Shown piece by piece: positions 43,045 to 52,769 of a stretch of 64,000 bases of DNA (its first letter is position 1; each line of letters opens with the position of its first letter). The position numbers and the translations under genes are program-made. Under the pieces are notes generated by a model that was given only the letters and a program-made list of their open reading frames with translations, was not told where the DNA came from and ran no database searches. The DNA is from Bog-159 sp035499555 (GTDB lineage: Bacteria; Acidobacteriota; Terriglobia; Bryobacterales; Bryobacteraceae): the NCBI GenBank assembly GCA_035499555.1, contig DATJYO010000046.1, forward strand, positions 62,001 to 126,000, given 5' to 3'.

Positions 43045-44273
43045 GTGCCGCTTTCGACTCCCCGGACGTACAGCTCCGCGGCGACCTGGACGTTGAAGCC
43101 CGCTTCACGCTCCGCAATATGTCCAACCTGCCGTGGCGCCCGGCTGAAGGATTTGCCGCCGGCTACCACATCTATGATGCCGAGACGGGATTGCTGATCG
43201 TGGATGGCGAACGCCGCCCCCCGGCGCATGATGTCGCTCCCGGCGAGAGCGTCACCGTCGATCTCCGTTTCGCGTTGCCGCCGGAGCCCGGCCGTTACGA
43301 TGTCTACATCTCGCCCATGTGCGAGAACGTCTGCTGGTTCTACAGCCAGGGCTGGCCGTTCCTGCGCGTCGAAACCATCGTCGCAGACGGCCGCGCGCGC
43401 CTGGCGCGCGTGGGCGTGGTCACCCTGCGGACCGTCCGCCGCCAGCACCTGCTGCGCGCCATCGGCCGCGCCTTCACCCTGCCCATCGCCACCATCACCC
43501 GCAACCGCAGCCTGATCCGCACCATGGTGCGGCGCGACATCCTGGGACGCTATCGCGGCTCCTTCGGCGGCGCCTTCTGGACCATCCTCAACCCGCTGCT
43601 CCTGATGCTGACTTACTTCTTCGTCTTCGGCATCGTGCTTCGCGCCCGCTTCGGCAACGACCCTAGCCGCGCCAGCTTCGCCCTCTATTTTCTGGCGGGC
43701 ATGCTTCCCTGGCTGGCCCTCAGCGAGGCCGCCGGACGTGCGCCCACGGTCATGCTGGAGCATCGCAATTTCGTCAAGAAACTGGTCTTCGCGGTCGAGA
43801 CGCTGCCGGTCAACCTGGTCGTCTCCGGATTGGTGACCGAGGTGTTCGCGCTGCTGCTGTTCACCATCGGCGTGTTGCTGGCGCACGGCCGCGTCCCGCT
43901 GTCGATCGTCTGGCTGCCCGTCCTCCTGGTCCCCCAGGTGCTTCTTACCGCCGGCATCTGCTGGTTTCTGGGAGCCCTCGGCGTCTTCGTCCGCGACCTC
44001 GGGCAAATCATCGGATTCCTCCTGACTCTCTGGTTCTTTATCACGCCCATCTGCTACCCGGAAGCTTCGCTGCCCGCCGAAGCCCTGCCGCTGTTGACCA
44101 AAAACCCCATGTTCGTGTTGGTGCGCGGCTATCGCGATATCTTCCTCGACCAGGGAGGCCATGCGCCGGCCTTCGGCCCTTTGTGGAAGCTCTGGATCCT
44201 CTCCGCGGCCGTCTTCATCCTGGGACATGCCTGGTTTTATAAGCTGCGCCGCTCGTTTGCCGATATCATCTAG
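43041..44273 (+). CDS. ABC-2 polysaccharide export permease with N-terminal Wzt-like beta domain
   Basis: The protein of 410 residues begins with a beta-sandwich of about 110 residues (FTLRNMSNLPWRPAEGF, VAPGESVTVDLRFALP and PGRYDVYISPMCENVC) like the carbohydrate-binding C-terminal domain of Wzt ATPases. The rest is a Wzm/ABC-2 permease: SLIRTMVRRDILGRYRGSFG, then six membrane segments and ITPICYPEASLP. The domain normally sits on the ATPase, so this arrangement is unusual. No ATPase gene is adjacent. It overlaps the upstream fusion gene by 4 bases (ATGA). Confidence 0.87.
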   Translation: MSAAFDSPDVQLRGDLDVEARFTLRNMSNLPWRPAEGFAAGYHIYDAETGLLIVDGERRPPAHDVAPGESVTVDLRFALPPEPGRYDVYISPMCENVCWFYSQGWPFLRVETIVADGRARLARVGVVTLRTVRRQHLLRAIGRAFTLPIATITRNRSLIRTMVRRDILGRYRGSFGGAFWTILNPLLLMLTYFFVFGIVLRARFGNDPSRASFALYFLAGMLPWLALSEAAGRAPTVMLEHRNFVKKLVFAVETLPVNLVVSGLVTEVFALLLFTIGVLLAHGRVPLSIVWLPVLLVPQVLLTAGICWFLGALGVFVRDLGQIIGFLLTLWFFITPICYPEASLPAEALPLLTKNPMFVLVRGYRDIFLDQGGHAPAFGPLWKLWILSAAVFILGHAWFYKLRRSFADII

Positions 44274-44284
44274 AAGATCCGTCC

Positions 44285-44872
44285 ATGCTGGCCAAGTTGA
44301 CCGCTGCCCTCATCGCGTATGGCCCGCTCGGCATCCTGCTGCTGGCCTTCATCGATTCCGCCGGGATTCCGGTGGCGTCCGGCATGGACGTGCTGGTGAT
44401 CGTAATCGCCGCCAAAGCGCCGTCGCGCGCGCTATTGGCCGCTTCCATGGGCGTGATCGGCTCGCTCATCGGAAACCTGGTGCTGTTCCTGGGCGCGCGC
44501 AGCGGCGCGCGCCGCTTCGCTTCGCAGCCGTCCCGGCCGGAAAAGCAGCAACGTTTTCGCAACTGGTTCCAGCGCTATGGGCTGCTGACCGTCTTCATCC
44601 CCACCGCCGTGCCCATTCCGCTGCCCCTGAAAGTCTTCGTGATCTCCGCCGCCGCCTTCGGCACGCCCCTGCGGACCTTCGCGCTGGTGATCGTGGTGGG
44701 CCGCTGTATTCGCTATTTCAGCGAAGCCGCCCTGGGCGCCGCGCTCGGCGAAGGTTCCTGGCAGTTCCTGCGGGCCCACACCTGGTACCTGGTCGGCGGG
44801 TCGGCGATCCTCTTTGCCGTGATGTATCTCATGGTCCGCTGGATCGAAAAGCGGCGCGCCCGCCCCGGCTGA
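44285..44872 (+). CDS. VTT/DedA-family membrane protein
   Basis: A protein of 195 residues with four to five membrane segments and the SNARE-associated (VTT) pattern: FIDSAGIPVASGMDVLVIV, GSLIGNLVLFLGARSGA, and the conserved basic region after FIPTAVPIPLPLKVFVI. DedA-family members move or recycle polyprenyl or phospholipid carriers across the inner membrane. The site just after the polysaccharide permease, with an 11-base gap, fits a role in undecaprenyl-phosphate recycling, but that is an inference. Confidence 0.85.
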   Translation: MLAKLTAALIAYGPLGILLLAFIDSAGIPVASGMDVLVIVIAAKAPSRALLAASMGVIGSLIGNLVLFLGARSGARRFASQPSRPEKQQRFRNWFQRYGLLTVFIPTAVPIPLPLKVFVISAAAFGTPLRTFALVIVVGRCIRYFSEAALGAALGEGSWQFLRAHTWYLVGGSAILFAVMYLMVRWIEKRRARPG

Positions 44873-44896
44873 GCCCGCCGTCTACAATGAAAGAGG

Positions 44897-45592
44897 TTGC
44901 CCGAACCCCATCCCAATTCGCAGCCGAAAGCCGTATGCCTGCTTAGCGGCGGCCTGGACTCCTCCACTTGCCTGGCTCTGGCCCGCAGCCAGGGCTATGC
45001 CTGCTTCGCGCTCTCCTTCGATTACGGACAGCGCCACCGCGTGGAACTCGATGCCGCGGCGCGCGTCGCCCGGTCACTGGGCGCGGTGCGCCACGTGATC
45101 GCCCAAATCGATCTGCGCCCGATCGGACACTCGGCCCTCACCGGCGATCTCGCCGTGCCCAAGGGACGCTCGCCGCAGGATATGGCGCACGGCATTCCCG
45201 TCACCTACGTGCCCGCGCGCAACACCATCTTTCTGTCCTTCGCGCTGGCCTGGGCCGAGGTTCTGGAAGCGCCCAACATCTTCATCGGCGTGAATGCGCT
45301 CGACTATTCCGGTTATCCCGATTGCCGGCCCGAGTACATTGAGGCCTTCGAACGCATGGCCGCGCTCGCCACCAAAGCCGGCGTGGAAGGCGGCTTTCGC
45401 ATCCGCATCCACACGCCGCTCATCCGCCTTTCCAAAGCCGAGATCGTCAGGTTGGGCCACGGCCTGCACCTGGACTTCAGCCTCACCCATAGCTGCTACG
45501 ATCCCGATCCGCAGGGCCGGCCCTGCGGGCAGTGCGATTCCTGCCTGCTGCGGCGCAAAGGATTCGATGAGGCCGGAATTGCGGATCGCTGA
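44897..45592 (+). CDS. queC: 7-cyano-7-deazaguanine synthase
   Basis: QueC converts 7-carboxy-7-deazaguanine to preQ0 with ATP and ammonia, in queuosine synthesis. The PP-loop is CLLSGGLDSSTCLALA near residue 14. The zinc site is in HSCYDPDPQGRPCGQCDSC. VPARNTIFLSFALAWAE and GVNALDYSGYPDCRPEYIEAF are family hallmarks. The only in-frame start before the PP-loop is TTG at 44897, with a poor ribosome-binding site. It overlaps queE by 26 bases. QueD and QueF genes are not in this window. Confidence 0.95.
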   Translation: MPEPHPNSQPKAVCLLSGGLDSSTCLALARSQGYACFALSFDYGQRHRVELDAAARVARSLGAVRHVIAQIDLRPIGHSALTGDLAVPKGRSPQDMAHGIPVTYVPARNTIFLSFALAWAEVLEAPNIFIGVNALDYSGYPDCRPEYIEAFERMAALATKAGVEGGFRIRIHTPLIRLSKAEIVRLGHGLHLDFSLTHSCYDPDPQGRPCGQCDSCLLRRKGFDEAGIADR

Positions 45593-46250
45593 AGTCTTCT
45601 ACTCCATCCAGGGCGAAGGCTCGCTGGCCGGCGTCCCCTCCGTATTCGTGCGCACCAGCGGATGCAATCTGCGCTGTTCCTGGTGCGACACGCCGTACAC
45701 CTCCTGGCATCCGGAAGGCGACGACTGGACCCTCGGCCGGATCCTCGCGGCGGTGGATCGCTATCCCGCGCGCCACGTGGTGCTGACCGGCGGCGAGCCC
45801 ATGATCGCGCGCGGCGTCGATGAGTTGACCCATCGCCTGCGCCAGGGCGGCCGCCACCTCACCATCGAGACCGCCGGCACCGTCTTCGCCGCGGTCGCCT
45901 GCGACCTGATGAGCATCAGCCCCAAGCTCGCCAACTCCACGCCGCAGGGCGATTGGCAGGACCGGCACGAGCGCCTGCGCATCCAGCCGGACGTGCTGCG
46001 CCGCCTCATGTCCGCCTACGAATATCAGCTTAAGTTCGTGATCGCCCGGCCGGACGATGTGCGCGAAACGCGCGATCTGGTCGCCGCCCTGGCCGCCGAT
46101 CCCGCCCGCGTCATGCTCATGCCGGAGGGCATGGAAGCCGGCGTATTACGGGAGCGCGCCGTGTGGCTGGCCGAAATCTGCAAACAGGAAGGCTTCCGCT
46201 ACAGTCCCCGGCTGCACGTGGACCTGTACGGCAATCGCCGGGGGACCTGA
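45567..46250 (+). CDS. queE: 7-carboxy-7-deazaguanine synthase
   Basis: A radical SAM enzyme of 227 residues that forms the 7-deazaguanine ring from CPH4. The cluster motif is C-x3-C-x2-C in SGCNLRCSWCDTPYTSW. VFYSIQGEGSLAGVPSVFVR and LTGGEPMIA are typical. SPKLANSTPQGDW and HVDLYGNRRGT fit the substrate and C-terminal segments. It follows queC in the substrate-processing order reversed, a common gene order. ATG at 45567 lies inside the end of queC. Confidence 0.95.
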   Translation: MRPELRIAEVFYSIQGEGSLAGVPSVFVRTSGCNLRCSWCDTPYTSWHPEGDDWTLGRILAAVDRYPARHVVLTGGEPMIARGVDELTHRLRQGGRHLTIETAGTVFAAVACDLMSISPKLANSTPQGDWQDRHERLRIQPDVLRRLMSAYEYQLKFVIARPDDVRETRDLVAALAADPARVMLMPEGMEAGVLRERAVWLAEICKQEGFRYSPRLHVDLYGNRRGT

Positions 46251-46263
46251 CCGCCGCGCCCGC

Positions 46264-47514
46264 TCAGTTCACGCGTTCCAGCGCCTGTTCGAAGTCCGCC
46301 AGCAAATCGCGCCAGTCCTCGATGCCCACCGAGACCCGCACCAGCCCGTCGCCGATGCCGGTCTCCTCGAGTTCCTGCGCCGACATGCCGGAATGCGTGG
46401 TCGACTTCGGATGGCACACCAGCGTCTCCACGCCGCCCAGCGATACCGCGTTGCGCCCGATCTTCAGGTTGCGCAGAAAATCGAAGGCCGCCGTCCGGCC
46501 GCCTTTGAAATCCAGCGAGAATAGCCCGCCCGGATAGGCGCACTGCTCCTCGTAGATCCGCTTCTGGTCGCCGTCCTCGAACAACGTCGGATACAGCACG
46601 CGCGCAATTTTGGGATGCCCGTTCAACGCCTCCGCCAGCCGCTGCGCGTTCTTGCTCTGCCGGTTCATGCGCAGGGCCACCGTGGGCAGACGGCCGTCCA
46701 GCATCCAGCATTCGTCCGGCTGCAGAATGTTGCCGAACATGCCCCGCCGCAGCAGCACCTTGCGCATCAACTGCGGATCGCGGCTAAGTGCCACGCCCGC
46801 CACCATGTCGCTGAAACCCGACAGGTACTTCGTCCCGGAGTACAGCACCATGTCCGCGCCCATCATCAGGGGATGCTGAAACGTCGGACCCAGAAACGTG
46901 TTGTCCACCATCACTACCGGCTGATCGGCATGGCTTTTGGCGGTAGCCGCCACGCGCCGGATATCGGTCATGATCATGGTGGGATTCGCCGGCGTCTCCA
47001 GGTACACCGCGCACAGGTTCCTGGCTGCCCGGATGGCCGCGTCGATGGCCTCCCCTTGTCCGCCCGGCACCGCGATACCCTGCACCCCGAAGGGCTCCAG
47101 CAGGTTGTGGATCAGCCCCGTCGTCCCGCCGTATAATGGCGTGGTGTAGACGATCTGCGTGCCCGGACGCGCTACCGCCATGAACGCCGTCATGATGGCC
47201 GCCATCCCGGAGTTGAAGACGCCCGCCGCCTGCGCGCCCGGCTCCAGCGGCACGATCTGGTCCTCCAGGATCTCCGCGTTGGGATGCGAGAAGCGCGAGT
47301 AGATCAGGTCCGGCCGTTCGCCGTCCTCCGGCTGGACCCGCCCGGCCATGATGTCGAACGCGCGTTCGGCTTCCTCCGGGCTGGCAAATACATACGTCGA
47401 ACTCCGGAATACGGCGGGCCGCGCCGATCCAAAAGAAAGGTGCGGGTCGAAACCGCGTGTAAGCACCGCCGTGCGGGGCCTCACGCCTGCGTGCGGCCCG
47501 TCGCTATTTGACAT
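46264..47514 (-). CDS. Cys/Met-metabolism PLP enzyme (cystathionine gamma-synthase/lyase family)
   Basis: A fold-type I PLP enzyme of 416 residues. The PLP lysine is Lys229 in MVLYSGTKYLSGFSD. Tyr and Arg of the phosphate site are in IYSRFSHPNAEILED, and the substrate-binding Arg near the C-terminus is in GLVRVSVGIEDW. Members carry out gamma-replacement or gamma-elimination on cystathionine, O-acetylhomoserine or methionine. The exact reaction cannot be fixed from sequence. ATG at 47514 is preferred over an upstream GTG. Confidence 0.9.
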   Translation of the reverse strand: MSNSDGPHAGVRPRTAVLTRGFDPHLSFGSARPAVFRSSTYVFASPEEAERAFDIMAGRVQPEDGERPDLIYSRFSHPNAEILEDQIVPLEPGAQAAGVFNSGMAAIMTAFMAVARPGTQIVYTTPLYGGTTGLIHNLLEPFGVQGIAVPGGQGEAIDAAIRAARNLCAVYLETPANPTMIMTDIRRVAATAKSHADQPVVMVDNTFLGPTFQHPLMMGADMVLYSGTKYLSGFSDMVAGVALSRDPQLMRKVLLRRGMFGNILQPDECWMLDGRLPTVALRMNRQSKNAQRLAEALNGHPKIARVLYPTLFEDGDQKRIYEEQCAYPGGLFSLDFKGGRTAAFDFLRNLKIGRNAVSLGGVETLVCHPKSTTHSGMSAQELEETGIGDGLVRVSVGIEDWRDLLADFEQALERVN

Positions 47515-47601
47515 AATCGCTCCTATCCAGAGTGTAACGCTACCAACCAAAGTTACCGAACACGCCCGCCGATATTTTGATTAGAATAAGAGCGGACGGT
47601 C

Positions 47602-47979
47602 ATGGATACCGACATCGGTCTGCCAGCGCCGAAGCTGTTTGCGCCTCACCCGAACCTGGGCGACACGGTGAATCACAATTTCATCGCCTCCGAGATGGAG
47701 GGCGGTGTCTTCCTGGACCAGTTACCCGAGGGCGCCATCCTGCGCGTGGAGACCCAGAATCGCGAGTACACGCTGGTCAATCGCGGCCAGGGCCGTGCGC
47801 TGATCTCCGGCCATCCGAAGTTCTGCCCGGAACCGGTGCTGGTGCACATCGAAGGGTCCAACTGGGGCGGCTCCATGCTGAAGACTTCTTTCATCGGACG
47901 CGGCATGCACCTGGAATTCCGCCACCCCGAGCATCGCACCATCATGACCTCCTGCATCGTGGATGTCCGCGCCGCATAA
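47602..47979 (+). CDS. conserved protein of unknown function
   Basis: A small soluble protein of 125 residues without signal peptide or membrane segment. Distinctive stretches are VETQNREYTLVNRGQGRALISG and HIEGSNWGGSMLKTSFIGRG, quoted here as VETQNREYTLVNRG and GSNWGGSMLKTSFIGRGM. The fold is likely all-beta. It is divergent from the PLP enzyme and just upstream of a methyltransferase. Codon use and start (ATG at 47602) look normal. I do not recognise a family function. Confidence 0.7.
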   Translation: MDTDIGLPAPKLFAPHPNLGDTVNHNFIASEMEGGVFLDQLPEGAILRVETQNREYTLVNRGQGRALISGHPKFCPEPVLVHIEGSNWGGSMLKTSFIGRGMHLEFRHPEHRTIMTSCIVDVRAA

Positions 47980-48035
47980 GCCCACCCGCCCCCGGTGATC
48001 CGCCGTACGAATCCGTTGCAGGCTACTCTGTAAGG

Positions 48036-48590
48036 GTGCCCAGGATCCTCGACGTCGGTTGCGGGATTCACAAACAGCCCGGAGCCATTGGCATTGACCG
48101 CAACCCCGCCAGCCGCGCCGATGTCCTGTGCGATCTCGATCGCTTTCCCTACCCGTTCGCCGATGATTCCTTCGACCGCCTGCTGGCCATCCACGTCATC
48201 GAGCACGTTTCGGACGTCATCGCCACTATGGAGGAGTTCCATCGCCTGGTGCGCTCCGGCGGCACCGTACGCATCGAGACGCCGCATTACACCGACTTCA
48301 GTTCGTTTTGCGATCCAACCCACCGCAGCCACTTGAACAGCTATTCCTTCCGCTACTTCGGCGAGGATCACGGCGGGTTCGGCTACTATACCAAGGCCCG
48401 GTTCCGCCAGATCTCCGTCCGTGTCAAATTGCTCCAGTTCTGGCGCTGGCTCGGCTTCGAATTCCTGGTGAACCATTTCCCGCGCTATCGCCTCTTTTGG
48501 GAGCATTACCTGTGCTTCGTCGTGCGCGGCAAAGCCATGATCTTCGAGTTCGCAGTCGTCAAACCGGCCGGCGGCCGCGCTGACAAGTAG
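48036..48590 (+). CDS. class I SAM-dependent methyltransferase
   Basis: The 184-residue product has the SAM loop RILDVGCGIHKQPGAIGID right at its N-terminus, then FADDSFDRLLAIHVIEHVSD and LVRSGGTVRIETPHYTDFSS. The C-terminal part is aromatic-rich and may be a substrate lid. The GTG at 48036 is the likely start because the SAM loop follows immediately. Such compact enzymes often modify sugars, lipids or small metabolites. Substrate unknown. Confidence 0.82.
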   Translation: MPRILDVGCGIHKQPGAIGIDRNPASRADVLCDLDRFPYPFADDSFDRLLAIHVIEHVSDVIATMEEFHRLVRSGGTVRIETPHYTDFSSFCDPTHRSHLNSYSFRYFGEDHGGFGYYTKARFRQISVRVKLLQFWRWLGFEFLVNHFPRYRLFWEHYLCFVVRGKAMIFEFAVVKPAGGRADK

Positions 48591-48676
48591 CCGAGCCGAA
48601 CCGCGTCTCATCCGTAAATCGATCCCACGCTATGAGTTCCGGGCAACCCGCCTCCCGGTCCTGTACGTCCCGGCAT

Positions 48677-48705
48677 TTGACACGTCCCGGTCCACCTGCT
48701 ATCTA
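48677..48705 (+). promoter_or_regulatory. putative promoter of the PEP-CTERM protein gene
   Basis: A consensus TTGACA (48677-48682) is followed after 17 bases by TATCTA (48700-48705), a weak -10 box. It lies 49 bases before the start codon, which has GGAGG at 48744-48748. Confidence 0.45.
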
Positions 48706-48754
48706 CGGTTAAGATGCGTTTCTTGCAGCGTATCGGTGTGCTTGCGGAGGATTT

Positions 48755-49447
48755 ATGAGGCAGAGTACGTTCTGGCTGGCAGTGGCCTTTCTGTCGCTTG
48801 GCGCCACCGCGCAGGCCAGCCTGATCAACGTCGGTTCGACCCTGGTCTTCGGCGGGACTAACGCCCCGGACACTTATTCCGACACCACCACCTTCAGTTC
48901 GACGCCGGTCCTGGTGGATGACGGAGCCGTGAGAATCTGGCAGGACCAGGTGGCCACCGCCGGTGGTGGCGAATGGGACGTGTTCTACATGCAGACCGTC
49001 GGCGGCGGTCCGCTGGCGGGCAACATCGACGCCAACTGGAACATCGTCATCAGCTACGACCTTTCCCAGCCGGTCTACTTCGATGCCGTGGTCTCCCAAT
49101 GGCTGGTGAACGGCGTTCCCGTTGACCCGCTCTACAATTTCGGGGGCATCTGCTGCGCTACCTCTTCCAATCCGATTCTGCCGGGCGAAGCCTACTATAA
49201 CAGCGGCTTCAGCGCTCCCTTGCCCGCCGGAGTCCAGTCCGACTGGCAACAAATATTCGTCGATCCATACAACTTTGTCTCCGACGGTGGCATCGACCCG
49301 AACGCCGCCAACGAGTTTGTTTTCGCTCTGCACTTCACTCCGCAGTCCCCCTCGGTCCCGGAACCGGCGTCGCTGTCGCTCCTGGGCGCCGGGTTGATCG
49401 GTTTGGGTCTGTACAGGCGCCAACTCCGGGCATCCAGGCCCCTTTGA
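48755..49447 (+). CDS. exported PEP-CTERM protein
   Basis: A protein of 230 residues with a signal peptide (MRQSTFWLAVAFLSLGATAQA) and a C-terminal PEP-CTERM sorting tail: VPEPASLSLLGAGLIGLGLY followed by a basic cluster. These tails are cut and processed by exosortase and are linked to exopolysaccharide-producing bacteria. The central beta-rich domain (about residues 22-200) has no recognisable catalytic motif. No exosortase gene is in this window. It has its own promoter and is probably monocistronic. Confidence 0.9.
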   Translation: MRQSTFWLAVAFLSLGATAQASLINVGSTLVFGGTNAPDTYSDTTTFSSTPVLVDDGAVRIWQDQVATAGGGEWDVFYMQTVGGGPLAGNIDANWNIVISYDLSQPVYFDAVVSQWLVNGVPVDPLYNFGGICCATSSNPILPGEAYYNSGFSAPLPAGVQSDWQQIFVDPYNFVSDGGIDPNAANEFVFALHFTPQSPSVPEPASLSLLGAGLIGLGLYRRQLRASRPL

Positions 49448-49515
49448 CCCGATCTTCGCGGGCCGCTCCGCGTGCCCGCCGCCAAGACCGCGCTGCTTGC
49501 CCCATTCGGTAGAAT

Positions 49516-51111
<1,596 letters not shown>

Positions 51112-51531
51112 ATGAATCCTCCCATTCGCGTGCTAGTCGCCAAACCCGGCCTGGACGGCCACGACCGTGGCGCCAAGGTGATCGCCCGCGCCTTGCGGGA
51201 CGCCGGTATGGAAGTGATCTACACCGGCCTGCGCCAGACACCCGAGATGATCGTCAACGCGGCCTTGCAGGAAGATGTGCAGGTGATCGGCCTGTCGATC
51301 CTTTCCGGCGCTCATAACGCCATCGTGCCCCGCGTGATGGAACTGCTGCGCCAGAACGACATGCAGGATGTAAAGGTGATCGTCGGAGGCATCGTGCCGG
51401 ACGAGGATGCCGCGGCTCTGAAACAGCACGGCGTGGCTGCAGTGTTTCAGCCGGGCGCGTCGTTGGACGCCATCGTCGGCTTCATCCGCGAATCCGTCTC
51501 CCAGCCTGGGCCGCGGATCCACTCACAATGA
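51112..51531 (+). CDS. icmB: acyl-CoA mutase cobalamin-binding small subunit
   Basis: The protein of 139 residues is a B12-binding Rossmann domain. The base-off cobalamin motif is KPGLDGHDRGAKVIA, with the axial His, followed by GLSILSGAHNAIVPRVM and VIVGGIVPDEDAAAL. Its ATG follows the large-subunit stop directly, with no gap. Together they form a two-subunit mutase; the G-protein chaperone (MeaB-type) is not fused and not adjacent. Confidence 0.92.
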   Translation: MNPPIRVLVAKPGLDGHDRGAKVIARALRDAGMEVIYTGLRQTPEMIVNAALQEDVQVIGLSILSGAHNAIVPRVMELLRQNDMQDVKVIVGGIVPDEDAAALKQHGVAAVFQPGASLDAIVGFIRESVSQPGPRIHSQ

Positions 51532-51535
51532 GGTT

Positions 51536-51760
51536 ATGGGCGTTATGGCAGGCATGGGACGTCTACTCATCGTCGCCGGCGTTTTCCTGGTCGTCGCAGG
51601 GCTGCTGTTTACTATTGGGGACAAGCTGCCCTTGCGTATCGGGCGGTTGCCGGGCGATATCTATATCCACGGTAAGCATACCAGCTTCTATTTCCCGGTG
51701 GTCACCTGCCTTCTGCTGAGCGTAGTTCTATCCCTGGTACTTTTGTTTTTCCGGCGGTAG
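51536..51760 (+). CDS. DUF2905 membrane protein
   Basis: A protein of up to 74 residues with two membrane segments (LLIVAGVFLVVAGLLFTIG and FPVVTCLLLSVVLSLVLLFF) separated by the family signature LGRLPGDI-like RIGRLPGDIYIHGKHTSFYFP. DUF2905 proteins are widespread, short and of unknown function. In-frame ATGs lie at 51536, 51545 and 51554. The gene starts 4 bases after the mutase small subunit and may be co-transcribed. Confidence 0.85.
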   Translation: MGVMAGMGRLLIVAGVFLVVAGLLFTIGDKLPLRIGRLPGDIYIHGKHTSFYFPVVTCLLLSVVLSLVLLFFRR

Positions 51761-51803
51761 AGAAATCATCGCGCCGCGGCAGGCGGATTGCTATGAAATT
51801 GGC

Positions 51804-52055
51804 ATGGAATTAAATAAGATACTTGCTGAACTTTACGAAGAGAAGATTCGATTAGACAAAGTCATTGCTTCTCTCGAACAGTTGGCGGAGCACTCGATTT
51901 CGATTCCGGTCGCCACGTCGCGGCGGGGCCGTAAGTTCATGAGCCCTCAGGAGCGGCAACAGGTGTCGGAACGGATGCGCAAATACTGGGCGGACCGCAA
52001 GGCTGCCGATCGGGCTACGGAAACGCGCGTCTTCGCGGCTGCCTCGGCAGCCTAG
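51804..52055 (+). CDS. small helical protein of unknown function
   Basis: The product of 83 residues starts with a likely coiled coil (LNKILAELYEEKIRLDKVIASLEQL). A basic segment follows (TSRRGRKFMSPQERQQVSERM, shown by its core RRGRKFMSPQERQ). There is no signal peptide or membrane segment. The basic 'MSPQERQQVSERMRKYWA' part resembles short nucleic-acid-associated or ribosome-associated tails, but this is not diagnostic. It is common as an unannotated small gene in this phylum. Confidence 0.6.
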   Translation: MELNKILAELYEEKIRLDKVIASLEQLAEHSISIPVATSRRGRKFMSPQERQQVSERMRKYWADRKAADRATETRVFAAASAA

Positions 52056-52166
52056 AGACCCGTTGGCGCGCGTTTTCGAGCGTCCCGGCGGCGTACGCGC
52101 ACTTTTTACCTGGGATTTTCTACACGTGCTTTTCACACGGTTTACTAACGTTAACCGGTGAAATGC

Positions 52167-52715
52167 TCAGCGAACCCGGCCCATTTTATCCAGCGGCCAG
52201 TAAACAAAAACAGCCTTCCCGTAAATATTTGCACGCGGTACCGTTCCCCAGGCCCGGCTGTCGTTGGAAGAGCTGCGGTGATCTCCCAGCACGTAATACC
52301 GATCCGGGGGGATGCGGGTCGGCGGGCAGGAGATCGTATCGCGATAGTCCGGCGGGACATAATCTTCCGCCAGCGCTTTTCCGTTCACCATCACCGTGCC
52401 GCGGTCGATCTCCACCACATCTCCCGGCAGCCCGATCACCCGCTTGATGTAAGATTTCGAAACATCCAGCGGAAACCAGAAAACCACCGTATCGCCGCGT
52501 TCAATATTTCCCGATCCAAAACGATAAGTGAATTTGTTAATAAAGATACGTTCCTGGTCCTGAAGCGCAGGCATCATGCTGGTGCCTTCCACCTTGACCG
52601 GCTGATAGATGAATACGATCAGAACGATGGCGATCAGGACCGACAGCAACAGATCGCGTACCCAGGAAATCGGGTTGAAACCGCCTGAGTGCTGGCTCGG
52701 CTGAGACTCTGGCAT
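52167..52715 (-). CDS. lepB: signal peptidase I
   Basis: A type I signal peptidase of 182 residues with one N-terminal membrane anchor (LLLSVLIAIVLIVFIYQPV). The catalytic serine is Ser46 in VEGTSMMPAL and the general-base lysine is Lys91 in SYIKRVIGLPGD. The C-terminal boxes (YVLGDHRSSSNDSRAWG) are intact. It removes signal peptides from exported proteins, many of which are encoded in this window. The upstream TATAAT at 52743-52748 probably drives it. Confidence 0.96.
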   Translation of the reverse strand: MPESQPSQHSGGFNPISWVRDLLLSVLIAIVLIVFIYQPVKVEGTSMMPALQDQERIFINKFTYRFGSGNIERGDTVVFWFPLDVSKSYIKRVIGLPGDVVEIDRGTVMVNGKALAEDYVPPDYRDTISCPPTRIPPDRYYVLGDHRSSSNDSRAWGTVPRANIYGKAVFVYWPLDKMGRVR

Positions 52716-52742
52716 CCCGCGCTAAGTTCCTCTAGTTCTCTA

Positions 52743-52748
52743 ATTATA
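52743..52748 (-). promoter_or_regulatory. -10 box of lepB
   Basis: A perfect TATAAT on the minus strand, 27 bases upstream of the lepB ATG. No good -35 match is found 17 bases upstream, so strength is uncertain. Confidence 0.4.
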
Positions 52749-52769
52749 AAACAGCGTCCGCCCGCTCCT

